NCBI GenBank assembly: GCA_031422295.1
Contig: JANOQM010000078.1
Span: 1-64,000 of the forward strand
DNA: 64,000 nucleotides
Direction: 5' to 3'
Source of the DNA: JANOMH01 sp031422295
GTDB lineage: Bacteria > Pseudomonadota > Alphaproteobacteria > Rhodobacterales > Rhodobacteraceae
Under the pieces are notes generated by a model. It searched no databases and was not told where the DNA came from. It was given only the letters and a program-made list of their open reading frames with translations. The position numbers were made by a program, and so were the translations under genes. This document shows positions 35,452-43,760 of the stretch, piece by piece; the first letter of the stretch is position 1, and every line of letters starts with the position of its first letter.

Positions 35452-35864
35452 TGGCCTACTGGCTGTTCAAATCCGAACCCGAGGTGTTCGGTTGGCCCGA
35501 TCAGGTGGCACTTGGGGCCAAGGGTGGCGAATGGCATGGAATCCGCAATTATCAGGCGCGCAACAACATGCGCCTGATGCAGATCGGCGATTGGGCGTTG
35601 TTCTATCATTCCAATATCGGCAAGGAAATCGTCGGCATCGTCGAGGTGATCAGCGCTATTCACCCCGACAGCACAACCGACGATCCGCGTTGGGATTGTG
35701 TCGATGTGCGGGCCGTGGTTGCGCTGGGCAAGCCGGTGACCTTGGAACAGATCAAATCAGACCCGCGCCTTGCAAACATGGTCTTGGTGAAAAATTCGCG
35801 CCTGTCGGTTCAGCCGGTTACGCCCGAAGAATGGCAGATTGTTTGTGCATTGGGCGAGGGCTAA
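35451..35864 (+). CDS. EVE domain-containing protein
   Basis: 137 residues from the ATG at 35451. The EVE (PUA-like) fold shows MAYWLFKSEPEVFGW, the WHGIRNYQARNNMRLMQIGDWALFYHSN segment and the GIVEVI strand. EVE domains belong to the PUA-like superfamily and bind modified bases in nucleic acids; housekeeping bacterial members have no settled function. Confidence 0.92.
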   Translation: MAYWLFKSEPEVFGWPDQVALGAKGGEWHGIRNYQARNNMRLMQIGDWALFYHSNIGKEIVGIVEVISAIHPDSTTDDPRWDCVDVRAVVALGKPVTLEQIKSDPRLANMVLVKNSRLSVQPVTPEEWQIVCALGEG

Positions 35865-35891
35865 ACTGAGCCAAAACAAGGGGGGAAAGTC

Positions 35892-36287
35892 ATGGAATAT
35901 CTTGCTGTCATCGCCGCCACCGTCGCGGCCTATGCGTTTGGGGCGGTCTGGTACATGACTCTGTCAAAGCCGTGGATGGCTGCGGCGGGAATTACAATGG
36001 ACGACAAGGGGCGGCCGCAGGGCGGCGGGAGTCCTTTGCCAATGGTTATCGGTTTCTTCTGCATCCTGCTGGTGGCAGGGATGATGCGCCATGTCTTTCA
36101 GATGGCTCAGATGGATACACTGGGCGAAGGGCTAATGGGCGGTTTCGGTCTAGGGGCGTTCATCATCACGCCGTGGCTGGCCATGTGTTATAATTATGGG
36201 ATGAGGTCATTCCGGTTGACCCTGATCGACGGGACCTATGCAATCGTCGGCTGCACGATTATCGGCGTGGTGCTGACGCTGTTCTGA
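35892..36287 (+). CDS. DUF1761 family membrane protein
   Basis: 131 residues with four hydrophobic helices; residues 1-30 (AVIAATVAAYAFGAVWYMTLSKPWMAAAG) carry the FGAVWY...KPW signature of DUF1761. An AGGGGGGAAAG stretch precedes the ATG. Function unknown. A GGGGCCCTGA/TCAGGACCCC hairpin shortly after the stop (36297-36321) may end transcription, but it lacks a T-run. Confidence 0.82.
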   Translation: MEYLAVIAATVAAYAFGAVWYMTLSKPWMAAAGITMDDKGRPQGGGSPLPMVIGFFCILLVAGMMRHVFQMAQMDTLGEGLMGGFGLGAFIITPWLAMCYNYGMRSFRLTLIDGTYAIVGCTIIGVVLTLF

Positions 36288-36460
36288 TATTGAAAAGGGG
36301 CCCTGACGGATCAGGACCCCCCTCTCACCCGCGTACTCCCACACGCGAAATTGAAACTTTGGGTCCGGCCATCCTAGCCTCTGGTGATTTAATTACTCCA
36401 ATGGCGGCTGATTCTCCTAGTTCCAAGCGCATGGTATTCTATTCAAATTGCGCACCGGAC

Positions 36461-36492
36461 AACAAAACGCCCGCCACAACGCTGGGCGGGCG
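36461..36492 (-). terminator. Rho-independent terminator after DUF2853 gene
   Basis: Read on the minus strand, an 8-bp stem (36485-36492 with 36469-36476) precedes TTTTGTT (36461-36467). It lies 19 bases after the DUF2853 stop codon. Confidence 0.75.
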
Positions 36493-36510
36493 CAAGCTGC
36501 GGAGCATATA

Positions 36511-36852
36511 TCAGGCGTATATTTTTTCTTTGCCGAAATGCTTGGTCAGCATGTAGTAGACAACAGCCCGGTATTTGTTGCGTTCAGATTTGCCATAGGT
36601 TTCAATGACCGAATGGATCGCAGCCATCAGTTCGGGTCCGTCTTTCAGACCCAGTTTCTTGACCAGAAAATTGTTCTTGACGGTCTCGAGTTCGGTGGCT
36701 TGTCCAGCGGCAACAGTGCTGGCGTCTTTGTCATAGACCGATGGGCCACAGCCAATCGTGACCTTGCGCAGCAGGTCCATATCCGGCGTCATCTTGCACT
36801 TGTTGCGCAGGTCGTCCGCATATTGCGCAATCAATTCGTCTCTCTTTCCCAT
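36511..36852 (-). CDS. DUF2853 family protein
   Basis: 113 residues, small and helical, with MGKRDELIAQYADDLRNKCKM at the start and SERNKYRAVVYYMLTKHFGKE near the end, matching DUF2853 over its full length. Function unknown. It is monocistronic, bounded by a terminator at 36461-36492. The 160 bases upstream hold no gene. Confidence 0.85.
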   Translation of the reverse strand: MGKRDELIAQYADDLRNKCKMTPDMDLLRKVTIGCGPSVYDKDASTVAAGQATELETVKNNFLVKKLGLKDGPELMAAIHSVIETYGKSERNKYRAVVYYMLTKHFGKEKIYA

Positions 36853-37015
36853 CGTTCCGTCCCTATTGTGAGTGTCTGGCCAGTGATCGGCCGGTTTAGC
36901 CCGTCACATTGCTGCGACGTTGCCGTTAACTCTATGGCGGTTACGCCAAACCGGTAAAGAAAAATCGGGGAAAAATCGCACTGCACTCTCCCCCGTTGGC
37001 GAATAGGCGCACACA

Positions 37016-37051
37016 ACAAAAGGCGCGCTGGTTGCCCAGCGCGCCTTTTGT
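37016..37051. terminator. Bidirectional terminator, perfect 16-bp inverted repeat
   Basis: Bases 37016-37031 pair perfectly with 37036-37051 around a TTGC loop. A-runs on one side and T-runs on the other are within the arms, so it can work on both strands. It lies 15 bases after the ahcY stop. Confidence 0.9.
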
Positions 37052-37065
37052 TCAAGTCCGTCCGA

Positions 37066-38460
37066 TCAGTAGCGGTAATGCTCGTTCTTGAACGGGCCTT
37101 CGATCGCCACGCCGATATAATCGGCCTGATCCTTTTTCAACTCGGTCAGCTTCACCCCGATCCGTTTCAGATGCAGGCGGGCTACCTTTTCATCCAGCGC
37201 TTTCGGCAGGATGTAGACGCCGGGTTGATATTCGGAACCTTTGGTCCACAGTTCGATTTGCGCCAGCACCTGATTGGTAAAGCTTGCCGACATTACGAAT
37301 GACGGGTGCCCGGTGCCATTGCCAAGGTTCAATAGACGTCCCTCGGACAACAGGATGATCTTGTTGCCGGACGGCATCTCGATCATGTCGACCTGTTCTT
37401 TGATATTGGTCCATTTGTGGTTCTTCAGCGCGGCGACTTGGATTTCATTGTCGAAATGGCCGATGTTGCCGACGATGGCCATATTTTTCATTTCGCGCAT
37501 ATGCTCAATGCGGATCACGTCCTTGTTGCCGGTAGTGGTGACAAAGATGTCGGCGGTCTGCACGACATCCTCAAGCGTGGTCACCTGAAAACCGTCCATC
37601 GCCGCCTGCAACGCACAGATCGGGTCGACTTCAGTCACGATCACGCGGGCGCCAGCGCCTTGCAACGACGCAGCCGACCCTTTGCCCACATCGCCATAAC
37701 CGCAGACAACGGCCACCTTGCCTGCCATCATCGTATCAGTGGCGCGGCGGATGCCATCGACCAGCGATTCCTTGCAGCCGTATTTATTGTCGAACTTCGA
37801 CTTGGTGACTGAATCGTTCACGTTGATCGCGGGAAAGGGCAGTTGGCCCTTCTTGTGCAGCTCGTACAGGCGATGCACGCCGGTCGTGGTTTCCTCGGAT
37901 ACGCCCTTGATCGCGGCGCGTTGTTTGGTGAACCAACCGGGGGATGCGGCGAGGCGCTTTTTGATCTGCGCGAACAGGCAAACTTCCTCCTCGGAGGTCG
38001 GCACCATGATCAGGTCAGTCTCCCCCGCCTCGACCCGCGCACCCATCAGAATGTACAGCGTCGCGTCGCCACCGTCGTCCAGGATCATGTTGCAGGTTCC
38101 CTCGGGGAACATGAAAATCATGTCGGTATAGGTCCAATACTCCTCAAGTGTTTCACCCTTGATCGCAAAGACCGGGGTGCCGCCTGCGGCAATGGCAGCG
38201 GCAGCATGGTCCTGGGTCGAAAATATGTTGCAAGAGGCCCAGCGCACATCGGCGCCAAGGGCGGTCAAGGTTTCGATCAGCGCGGCTGTCTGGATCGTCA
38301 TGTGCAAAGACCCGGCAATCCGCGCGCCCCGTAGCGGCTTGGACACGCCATATTCCTCGCGCAGGGCCATCAGCCCCGGCATTTCGGTTTCGGCGATATC
38401 AAGCTCCTTGCGCCCGAACGCGGCAAGGTCGATATCTTTGACAATGTAATCCTTAGCCAT
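37066..38460 (-). CDS. ahcY: Adenosylhomocysteinase
   Basis: 464 residues, the long form usual in proteobacteria. Signatures are ADVRWASCNIFSTQDHAAAAIA, the NAD-binding GYGDVGKGSAASLQGAGARVIVTE, GNKDVIRIEHMREMKNMAIVGNIGHFDNEI, and the C-terminal HYRY tail. It hydrolyses S-adenosylhomocysteine to adenosine and homocysteine. The gene sits near the reg locus as in Rhodobacter, here with a Fic gene and the HD/GNAT pair in between. No recognisable SAH riboswitch was found in the 73-base upstream gap. Confidence 0.97.
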   Translation of the reverse strand: MAKDYIVKDIDLAAFGRKELDIAETEMPGLMALREEYGVSKPLRGARIAGSLHMTIQTAALIETLTALGADVRWASCNIFSTQDHAAAAIAAGGTPVFAIKGETLEEYWTYTDMIFMFPEGTCNMILDDGGDATLYILMGARVEAGETDLIMVPTSEEEVCLFAQIKKRLAASPGWFTKQRAAIKGVSEETTTGVHRLYELHKKGQLPFPAINVNDSVTKSKFDNKYGCKESLVDGIRRATDTMMAGKVAVVCGYGDVGKGSAASLQGAGARVIVTEVDPICALQAAMDGFQVTTLEDVVQTADIFVTTTGNKDVIRIEHMREMKNMAIVGNIGHFDNEIQVAALKNHKWTNIKEQVDMIEMPSGNKIILLSEGRLLNLGNGTGHPSFVMSASFTNQVLAQIELWTKGSEYQPGVYILPKALDEKVARLHLKRIGVKLTELKKDQADYIGVAIEGPFKNEHYRY

Positions 38461-38533
38461 CTGGCACGCGCTCCATGATCCTGAATTCTGACCGGGCAGA
38501 TAGCACTCAAACCGGGGTTGGACAATGGCGGGG

Positions 38534-39688
38534 CTAGTCGGTGAACAGGTCCAAGTAGGGTTCGTATCGGAAAACTCTGTTGCGCTTCTGGCCTGTAATT
38601 TCCTTTAGAAGCCCGAGTTCAACAAATCGCTCGGTCAGAAGGTTGGCCGACTGCCCGGAGACCCCGATCCTTGCGGCCACTGTCGCTACTGTAACGACTG
38701 GTTTTTGGTACAAGGATTCGAGCAGGGCGAGCGCTCCTGGGCTTCCCCGTCGCATGTTGACCAAAAGTTGTCGATGTTCTTCCCGCATCGATATGAACTT
38801 TCGTGCCGTCTGGGCAGCCTCATCAGCTACCTCTGCAACGCCCTGAAGAAAAAAATTGATCCAGTCTTCCCATCTCCCTTCCGTTCGAATGCTAGTCAAG
38901 AGGTCGTAGTAGGTCGCTCTATGACGCTTGAGGTAATGGGAAAGGTAGAGGACAGGTTTTTGTAACAAGACCCGCTCACACAACCAAAAAGTGATCAGCA
39001 ATCGCCCGATTCGCCCATTGCCATCTAAAAATGGGTGAATGGTTTCAAACTGGGCATGTATGAGTGCAAGCCGGATGAGTGGTGGCAGGTCGTCGTCTTC
39101 ATGAAGATAGCGTTCGAATGCAGCAAGTAGTTCTGGAAGTTCAGCGGGAGGTGGTGGCACGAAGGTAGCATTCTGAAGATTGGCACCCTTCGGCCCAATC
39201 CAGTTTTGGCGACTTCGAAATTCCCCCGGTTCAGCTTTTTGGCCACGGATCCCTTGCATCAGTCGCAGATGAAGTTCACGGATCAGTCTTAGAGACAGTG
39301 GCAACTCGGGCAAACGTGTTAGTCCGTGGTTCAATGCTGCGATGTAATTTAGGATTTCTTCGGTGTCGTCTGGCCTGTTTGGATCGTAGATGTTGGCTTC
39401 GGCCGCAAGGACATCATCCAGAGATGCTTGCGTCCCTTCGATCTGAGAAGACAGGACTGCTTCCTTGCGGACATACATGAAAACAAAAAGGTCCACGTTT
39501 GGCAAAACCTCAGCAGAGCCATCCAGCCGACCAAGTGAGCGGTCCGCCCTTGAAAGTAGCTGCTGCATGGTTCCGTCGATCTGAATTTGTGGATCGGGCG
39601 GCAAGTTCTGTGGAATGAATGCGCGGAAACCCTCTGGTTGCATTGCAAATTGGCCAGATGACCGAAGTGGTTCTCTTAGTCTGTTCAT
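38534..39688 (-). CDS. Fic-domain protein (AMPylase/NMPylase) with inhibitory helix and C-terminal HTH
   Basis: 384 residues from the ATG at 39688; a TTG at 39730 is in frame. The N-terminal Fic_N part carries SSQIEG near residue 80, the (S/T)xxxE(G/N) inhibitory helix of class II Fic proteins, where Glu blocks ATP. The Fic core has HPFLDGNGRIGR near residue 220, complete with catalytic His and anion-binding residues. The C-terminus resembles a winged helix (VATVAARIGVSGQSANLLTERFVELGLL). It probably transfers AMP to a protein hydroxyl group and is self-inhibited. Its base composition seems lower in GC than its neighbours. Confidence 0.88.
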   Translation of the reverse strand: MNRLREPLRSSGQFAMQPEGFRAFIPQNLPPDPQIQIDGTMQQLLSRADRSLGRLDGSAEVLPNVDLFVFMYVRKEAVLSSQIEGTQASLDDVLAAEANIYDPNRPDDTEEILNYIAALNHGLTRLPELPLSLRLIRELHLRLMQGIRGQKAEPGEFRSRQNWIGPKGANLQNATFVPPPPAELPELLAAFERYLHEDDDLPPLIRLALIHAQFETIHPFLDGNGRIGRLLITFWLCERVLLQKPVLYLSHYLKRHRATYYDLLTSIRTEGRWEDWINFFLQGVAEVADEAAQTARKFISMREEHRQLLVNMRRGSPGALALLESLYQKPVVTVATVAARIGVSGQSANLLTERFVELGLLKEITGQKRNRVFRYEPYLDLFTD

Positions 39689-39835
39689 GCTGTAGCTCAC
39701 CCGCGTTGTATAACGTCTTTGCTCAATCAAGCTTGACTAAGGACTATATTCTGTTTCCATAATCAACTATTAATTGATTATGGCGAGCCAAAGACCAGCT
39801 TATTCAACCTAACTTGACCACACGGACCTCACCCC

Positions 39836-40426
39836 ATGAAACAACCCCGCGCCTGGCAACGCATGCTCTCTGGCCGCATCCTTGACCTGCTGGACCCCAC
39901 GCCGATGGATATCGAGATCGAGGATATCGCGCATGGCCTCGCCTTTGTCGCCCGTTGGAACGGGCAGACCCGGGGCGATTATGCCTATTCAGTGGCCGAA
40001 CATTCGTTGTTGGTCGAAGAGATTTTTGGGCGGTTGAACCCTGATGCGCCGGTGAAATGGCGGCTCGCGGCGTTGCTGCATGATGCGCCGGAATATGTGA
40101 TCGGCGACATGATTTCCCCTGTGAAGGCAGCAGTCGGCCCTGGCTATGGGGTTTTGGACGAACGGTTGACGGCGGCGGTGCATTTGCGGTTCGGACTGCC
40201 CAGCGTGATCCCGGCGTCGGTGAAAAAGCAGATCAAGAAAGCCGACAAGCTGTCAGCCTGGCTGGAAGCGACGCAGATTGCGGGGTTTACTGTGGCCGAA
40301 GCTGATAAGTTTTTTGGCGCGCCTGACCCTGACCTTGCCCGCAGCCTGACAATCCGCCTGCGTCCGCCGCTTACTGTGCGGGCCGAATTTACCGCCCTGC
40401 ATTATGCCCTGTTGAAAGAGATGTGA
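39836..40426 (+). CDS. HD-domain phosphohydrolase, YfbR-like
   Basis: 196 residues. Metal ligands of the HD fold are visible: His in YSVAEHSLLVEE, the HD pair in ALLHDAPEYVIGD, and Asp in KKADKLSAWLEA. The closest known type is YfbR, a 5'-nucleotidase for deoxynucleoside monophosphates, or a related HD hydrolase. It is directly followed by a GNAT gene with no gap. Confidence 0.82.
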   Translation: MKQPRAWQRMLSGRILDLLDPTPMDIEIEDIAHGLAFVARWNGQTRGDYAYSVAEHSLLVEEIFGRLNPDAPVKWRLAALLHDAPEYVIGDMISPVKAAVGPGYGVLDERLTAAVHLRFGLPSVIPASVKKQIKKADKLSAWLEATQIAGFTVAEADKFFGAPDPDLARSLTIRLRPPLTVRAEFTALHYALLKEM

Positions 40427-40927
40427 ATGACCGTGACAACCCGCCCCGCCTTGGCCGCCGATGTGGCACAAATGACTGCCCTTTTGAACGAGATCATCGC
40501 AATAGGTGGCACCACGGCGCATCAGCGCCCGTTTGATGAAGACCGGATGCTGCACCATTACATCACGCCCGAACGTCACATCAGCACAATCGTGGCCGAA
40601 CTGGACAGCGCAATCGTCGGCTTTCAAATGCTGGTCTGGCCCGATCCGGCGCTTGGGCCAATGCCGGACGGCTGGGGGTTTATCGCCAGCTTTGTCAAGG
40701 TTGGGATTACCGGCCAAGGCATCGGACGCGCCATGTTCACGGCCACCTGTGCCGCCGCCCGTGCCGCTGATTGCAGGCATATCGACGCAACGATGCGGGC
40801 GGATAATGCAAGCGGGCTGCAGTTTTACAGCGCGATGGGATTTACCGATTATGACCGGCTTTGTGCGGTTCCTTTGCGCGACGGGCGGCTGGTGGACCGG
40901 GTCAGGAAGCGGTTTGATGTGCCATAG
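40427..40927 (+). CDS. GNAT-family N-acetyltransferase
   Basis: 166 residues. The acetyl-CoA loop is KVGITGQGIGRAMFTATC near residue 88, with a preceding beta strand (GFIASFV) and a C-terminal NASGLQFYSAMGFTDYDR segment, the standard GNAT order. It resembles the phosphinothricin/small-molecule acetyltransferase branch. The substrate is unknown. It is joined to the HD gene and converges on regA. Confidence 0.82.
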   Translation: MTVTTRPALAADVAQMTALLNEIIAIGGTTAHQRPFDEDRMLHHYITPERHISTIVAELDSAIVGFQMLVWPDPALGPMPDGWGFIASFVKVGITGQGIGRAMFTATCAAARAADCRHIDATMRADNASGLQFYSAMGFTDYDRLCAVPLRDGRLVDRVRKRFDVP

Positions 40928-40955
40928 GTCCACGGCGCCCCGGCCGACAACGCCT

Positions 40956-41507
40956 TTATCGCGGGCTTCGTTTGGCGAGGATCCGCTGCAACGTGCGCCT
41001 GTGCATGCTAAGACGCCGGGCAGTTTCGCTGACGTTGCGTTCGCATAGTTCATAGACCCTCTGGATATGTTCCCAACGCACCCTGTCAGCACTCATTGGG
41101 TTTTCCGGCGGCGGGGGCAGTTGGTTTTTCGTAGCCAGCAGCGCATGGGTCACGTCATTAGCATCGGCAGGCTTGGACAGATAATCGGTTGCCCCGAATT
41201 TGACTGCTGCAACTGCCGTTGCAATTGCGCCATATCCAGTCAAAACCACAATCCGGGCATCGGGGCGGCGGTCGCGCAATGCCTCGACCACATCCAGCCC
41301 ATTTCCATCCTCCAGCCGCAGATCAACAACCGCATAGGCCGGGGGGCGAGACTTGGCGATAGCTTTGCCTTCGGCGACGCTGGCGGCCAGTTCAACGGCA
41401 AAACCCCGCTTTTCCATCGCCTTACCCAGCCGGGTCAGAAACGCATGGTCATCATCGACCAGCAGCAATGATGTATCAGGGCCCAGATCATATGCGACGG
41501 TTTCCAC
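40956..41507 (-). CDS. regA: Redox response regulator RegA/PrrA
   Basis: 183 residues from the GTG at 41507, which has AAGGA 6 bases upstream; a TTG at 41522 is an artefact start. The receiver domain has the acidic pocket DDDH, the phosphoacceptor Asp in AVVDLRLEDG, and the KPAD Lys. The C-terminus is a Fis-type helix-turn-helix (SETARRLSMHRRTLQRILAKRSPR), highly conserved in the ActR/RegA family. It controls photosynthesis, respiration and carbon and nitrogen fixation according to redox state. It lies with senC and divergent regB. Confidence 0.95.
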   Translation of the reverse strand: METVAYDLGPDTSLLLVDDDHAFLTRLGKAMEKRGFAVELAASVAEGKAIAKSRPPAYAVVDLRLEDGNGLDVVEALRDRRPDARIVVLTGYGAIATAVAAVKFGATDYLSKPADANDVTHALLATKNQLPPPPENPMSADRVRWEHIQRVYELCERNVSETARRLSMHRRTLQRILAKRSPR

Positions 41508-41558
41508 AGGATGTCCTTTCAAGCGTTGATGCAGACCTAGTTCGATGCAGGTGTCAGG

Positions 41559-42179
41559 TCAATTCGACGCCGCGTTGACAAAGCATTCGGTCTTGGCGGC
41601 CACCGCCTCGGGTGTATCGTCACGCTGAAAGAAATCCATAAAACCGCCATCGGGCAGGACCAGATAGCTGAATGTCGAATGATCCATCAGATAGAAGTCC
41701 GGGTCGCCGTCCTGTTTGGCATAATAGGTCCGGTAAGCGGCAGATGCGGCTGCAATCTGGTCATCGCTGCCGGTTAGCCCAATCATCCGGTCGTGGAAGT
41801 TGTCGGTATATTCCGCCATAATCTGGAACGTATCGCGGGCAGGGTCGATGGTGATGAAAACCGGCGTGGCCGTGATCCCGCGGGATTCCAAAATTTCCAC
41901 GGCGGCCGCGTTGCGCGCATTGTCCAGCGGGCAGACATCGGGGCAGAACGTGTAGCCAAAATAGATGATGCTGGGTGTAGTGATAACATCCGTTTCCGTA
42001 ACAGTCGCTCCACCTTCATTTATCAGGGTAAACGGCCCGCCAATATCGCCTCCGGCTACTTGCCCGCCGCGACAGGCCGCAAAGGCATCGGGTGGCTGCC
42101 AGAGTTGAGTCACGACATAGGTGCCGCCGATCAGGGCCGAAATGATCGCGGCCCCGCCTATTGCCAGTGTCTTGTCCAT
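41559..42179 (-). CDS. senC: SCO1/SenC/PrrC copper chaperone
   Basis: 206 residues from the ATG at 42179; the frame is open upstream into regB and is not coding there. An N-terminal membrane anchor (LAIGGAAIISALIGGTYVV) is followed by a thioredoxin-like domain with the copper-binding CxxxC (YTFCPDVCPLDN) and a distal His (LMDHSTFSYLV). It delivers copper to cytochrome oxidase and influences RegB signalling. It is on the same strand as regA and divergent from regB. Confidence 0.93.
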   Translation of the reverse strand: MDKTLAIGGAAIISALIGGTYVVTQLWQPPDAFAACRGGQVAGGDIGGPFTLINEGGATVTETDVITTPSIIYFGYTFCPDVCPLDNARNAAAVEILESRGITATPVFITIDPARDTFQIMAEYTDNFHDRMIGLTGSDDQIAAASAAYRTYYAKQDGDPDFYLMDHSTFSYLVLPDGGFMDFFQRDDTPEAVAAKTECFVNAASN

Positions 42180-42266
42180 GCTGCCCTCGTCACTTGTTCG
42201 ATCGGTCGCATTGATCGGGCAACCAAGACCGGAATACAATGGCCCAGATTGATACAGGATCAGCGC

Positions 42267-43631
42267 ATGGCGGTTTCCGAATTTCAGGTTTTCCAAGACC
42301 AGCAGCGCAGCAACTGGGTGCGACTGCACACGCTTGTGGTGCTGCGCTGGTTCGCCATTTGTGGCCAGATCATCGCAGTCTTTTGTGCGGTCCTGATCTA
42401 TGACCTGCAATTCCGGGTTGGGCTGGTGTCGATTACCATTGGCGCGTCCGTTTTGGCCAACCTGTTTTCAACTTTCCTTTTTCCCAAAAACAAACAGCTG
42501 TCCGAGAGAGAAGCAGCCGCCACCCTGGGCTTTGACATTCTGCAACTGGGGCTGTTGCTGTATCTGACCGGCGGGCTGAACAACCCGTTTGCCCTGCTGA
42601 TGCTGGCCCCGGTCACCATTGCCGCCACAGTTCTGCATTTACGCAGCACTGTGGTCACGGGCGTGTTGGCCATTGTGATTATCACTGCCTTGAGTCAGTT
42701 CTATCTGCCGCTTTATACGGAAACTGGGGCCGTCCTGATGCTGCCCAGCCTCTTCCTGTTTGGCGTCTGGCTGGCATTGGTCATCGGGGTGGTGTTTTTG
42801 GCGATTTATGCCCGGCAAGTCACGACCGAAATGCACACGATGGGCGAGGCGCTGGTTGCAACCCGGCTGGCCCTGGCCCGCGAACAAAAACTGACCGATC
42901 TGGGCGGGGTTGTTGCCGCCGCCGCGCATGAGCTGGGCACGCCGCTGGCGACGATCAAGTTGGTCAGCACTGAACTGATGGATGAGCTGCGCGGCCAGCC
43001 TGCATTGTATGAAGATGCCGCCCTGATTGGTGCGCAGGCCGACCGGTGCCGTGATATTTTGCGGTCCATGGGTCAGGCTGGCAAGGATGACCTGCACCTG
43101 CGCCGCGCCCCGATTGAGGCCGTGCTGCGCGATGCGGCAGAGCCACATATGAACCGCGGCAAGATTGTGACATTTTCCGTGGTCGCCGAGCCGGGCGAAA
43201 GCAATCGCCAACCCGTTGTCATGCGCCGCCCCGAAATTATCCATGGGCTACGCAATCTGATTCAGAATGCCGTCGATTTTGCTGTCGGTTCTGTCAACAT
43301 CGAAGTGCGCTGGTCTGCGACGGCAATCTTGGTCCGGATCGAGGATGACGGCCCCGGATTTCCGCCCACCGTGATGGAGCGGATCGGTATGCCGTTTATG
43401 CATGGGCGTCGACAGATTGTCGGTCGGCCCGGCTATGAAGGGATGGGGTTGGGCCTATTTATCGCCAAAACACTGCTTGAACGGACAGGTGCGACACTGC
43501 GCTTTGCCAATGCAACCCGGCTTGCGGGCGGCGGTGCAGTTATTGCCGTCGAATGGCCACGCCGCCTGATTGACCCCGAACAAGGTGCCATGTCCGAACC
43601 GCTGGGCGAAAATCCACCACTTCTCGCCTAA
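42267..43631 (+). CDS. regB: Redox sensor histidine kinase RegB/PrrB
   Basis: 454 residues from the ATG at 42267; the longer open frame upstream runs antisense over senC. Six hydrophobic helices (about 25-190) include the quinone-binding LTGGLNNPFALLMLAP loop. The H-box is AAAAHELGTPLATIKL. The redox-active Cys of ADRCRDILRSMG is 40 residues after the H-box His, as for His225 and Cys265 of Rhodobacter. The HATPase domain has NLIQNAVDFA and DDGPGFPP. It phosphorylates RegA. Confidence 0.95.
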   Translation: MAVSEFQVFQDQQRSNWVRLHTLVVLRWFAICGQIIAVFCAVLIYDLQFRVGLVSITIGASVLANLFSTFLFPKNKQLSEREAAATLGFDILQLGLLLYLTGGLNNPFALLMLAPVTIAATVLHLRSTVVTGVLAIVIITALSQFYLPLYTETGAVLMLPSLFLFGVWLALVIGVVFLAIYARQVTTEMHTMGEALVATRLALAREQKLTDLGGVVAAAAHELGTPLATIKLVSTELMDELRGQPALYEDAALIGAQADRCRDILRSMGQAGKDDLHLRRAPIEAVLRDAAEPHMNRGKIVTFSVVAEPGESNRQPVVMRRPEIIHGLRNLIQNAVDFAVGSVNIEVRWSATAILVRIEDDGPGFPPTVMERIGMPFMHGRRQIVGRPGYEGMGLGLFIAKTLLERTGATLRFANATRLAGGGAVIAVEWPRRLIDPEQGAMSEPLGENPPLLA

Positions 43632-43696
43632 AGTCCGGGGACGGTGCGGTCTGTTCGTGGTTGTTCTGCCAAAGAACACCGGGCTGCCCGGGAACT

Positions 43697-43711
43697 TTAA
43701 CACTCAATTAA
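43697..43711 (+). promoter_or_regulatory. Perfect CtrA-type box upstream of the divL-like gene
   Basis: TTAA-N7-TTAA, an exact match to the CtrA consensus, lies 50 bases before the chosen start at 43761. The region between regB and this gene (129 bases) is otherwise unremarkable. CtrA is the cell-cycle and GTA regulator of Rhodobacterales. Confidence 0.65.
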
Positions 43712-43760
43712 CCATTCGCCCCCAAGTTGAACCCATCTCTTGCTGGAGAGTCGTGTTCAA

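Noticed and set aside
38461..38533. SAH or SAM riboswitch upstream of ahcY
   Set aside because: The gap is 73 bases and no recognisable conserved core or paired arms were found.
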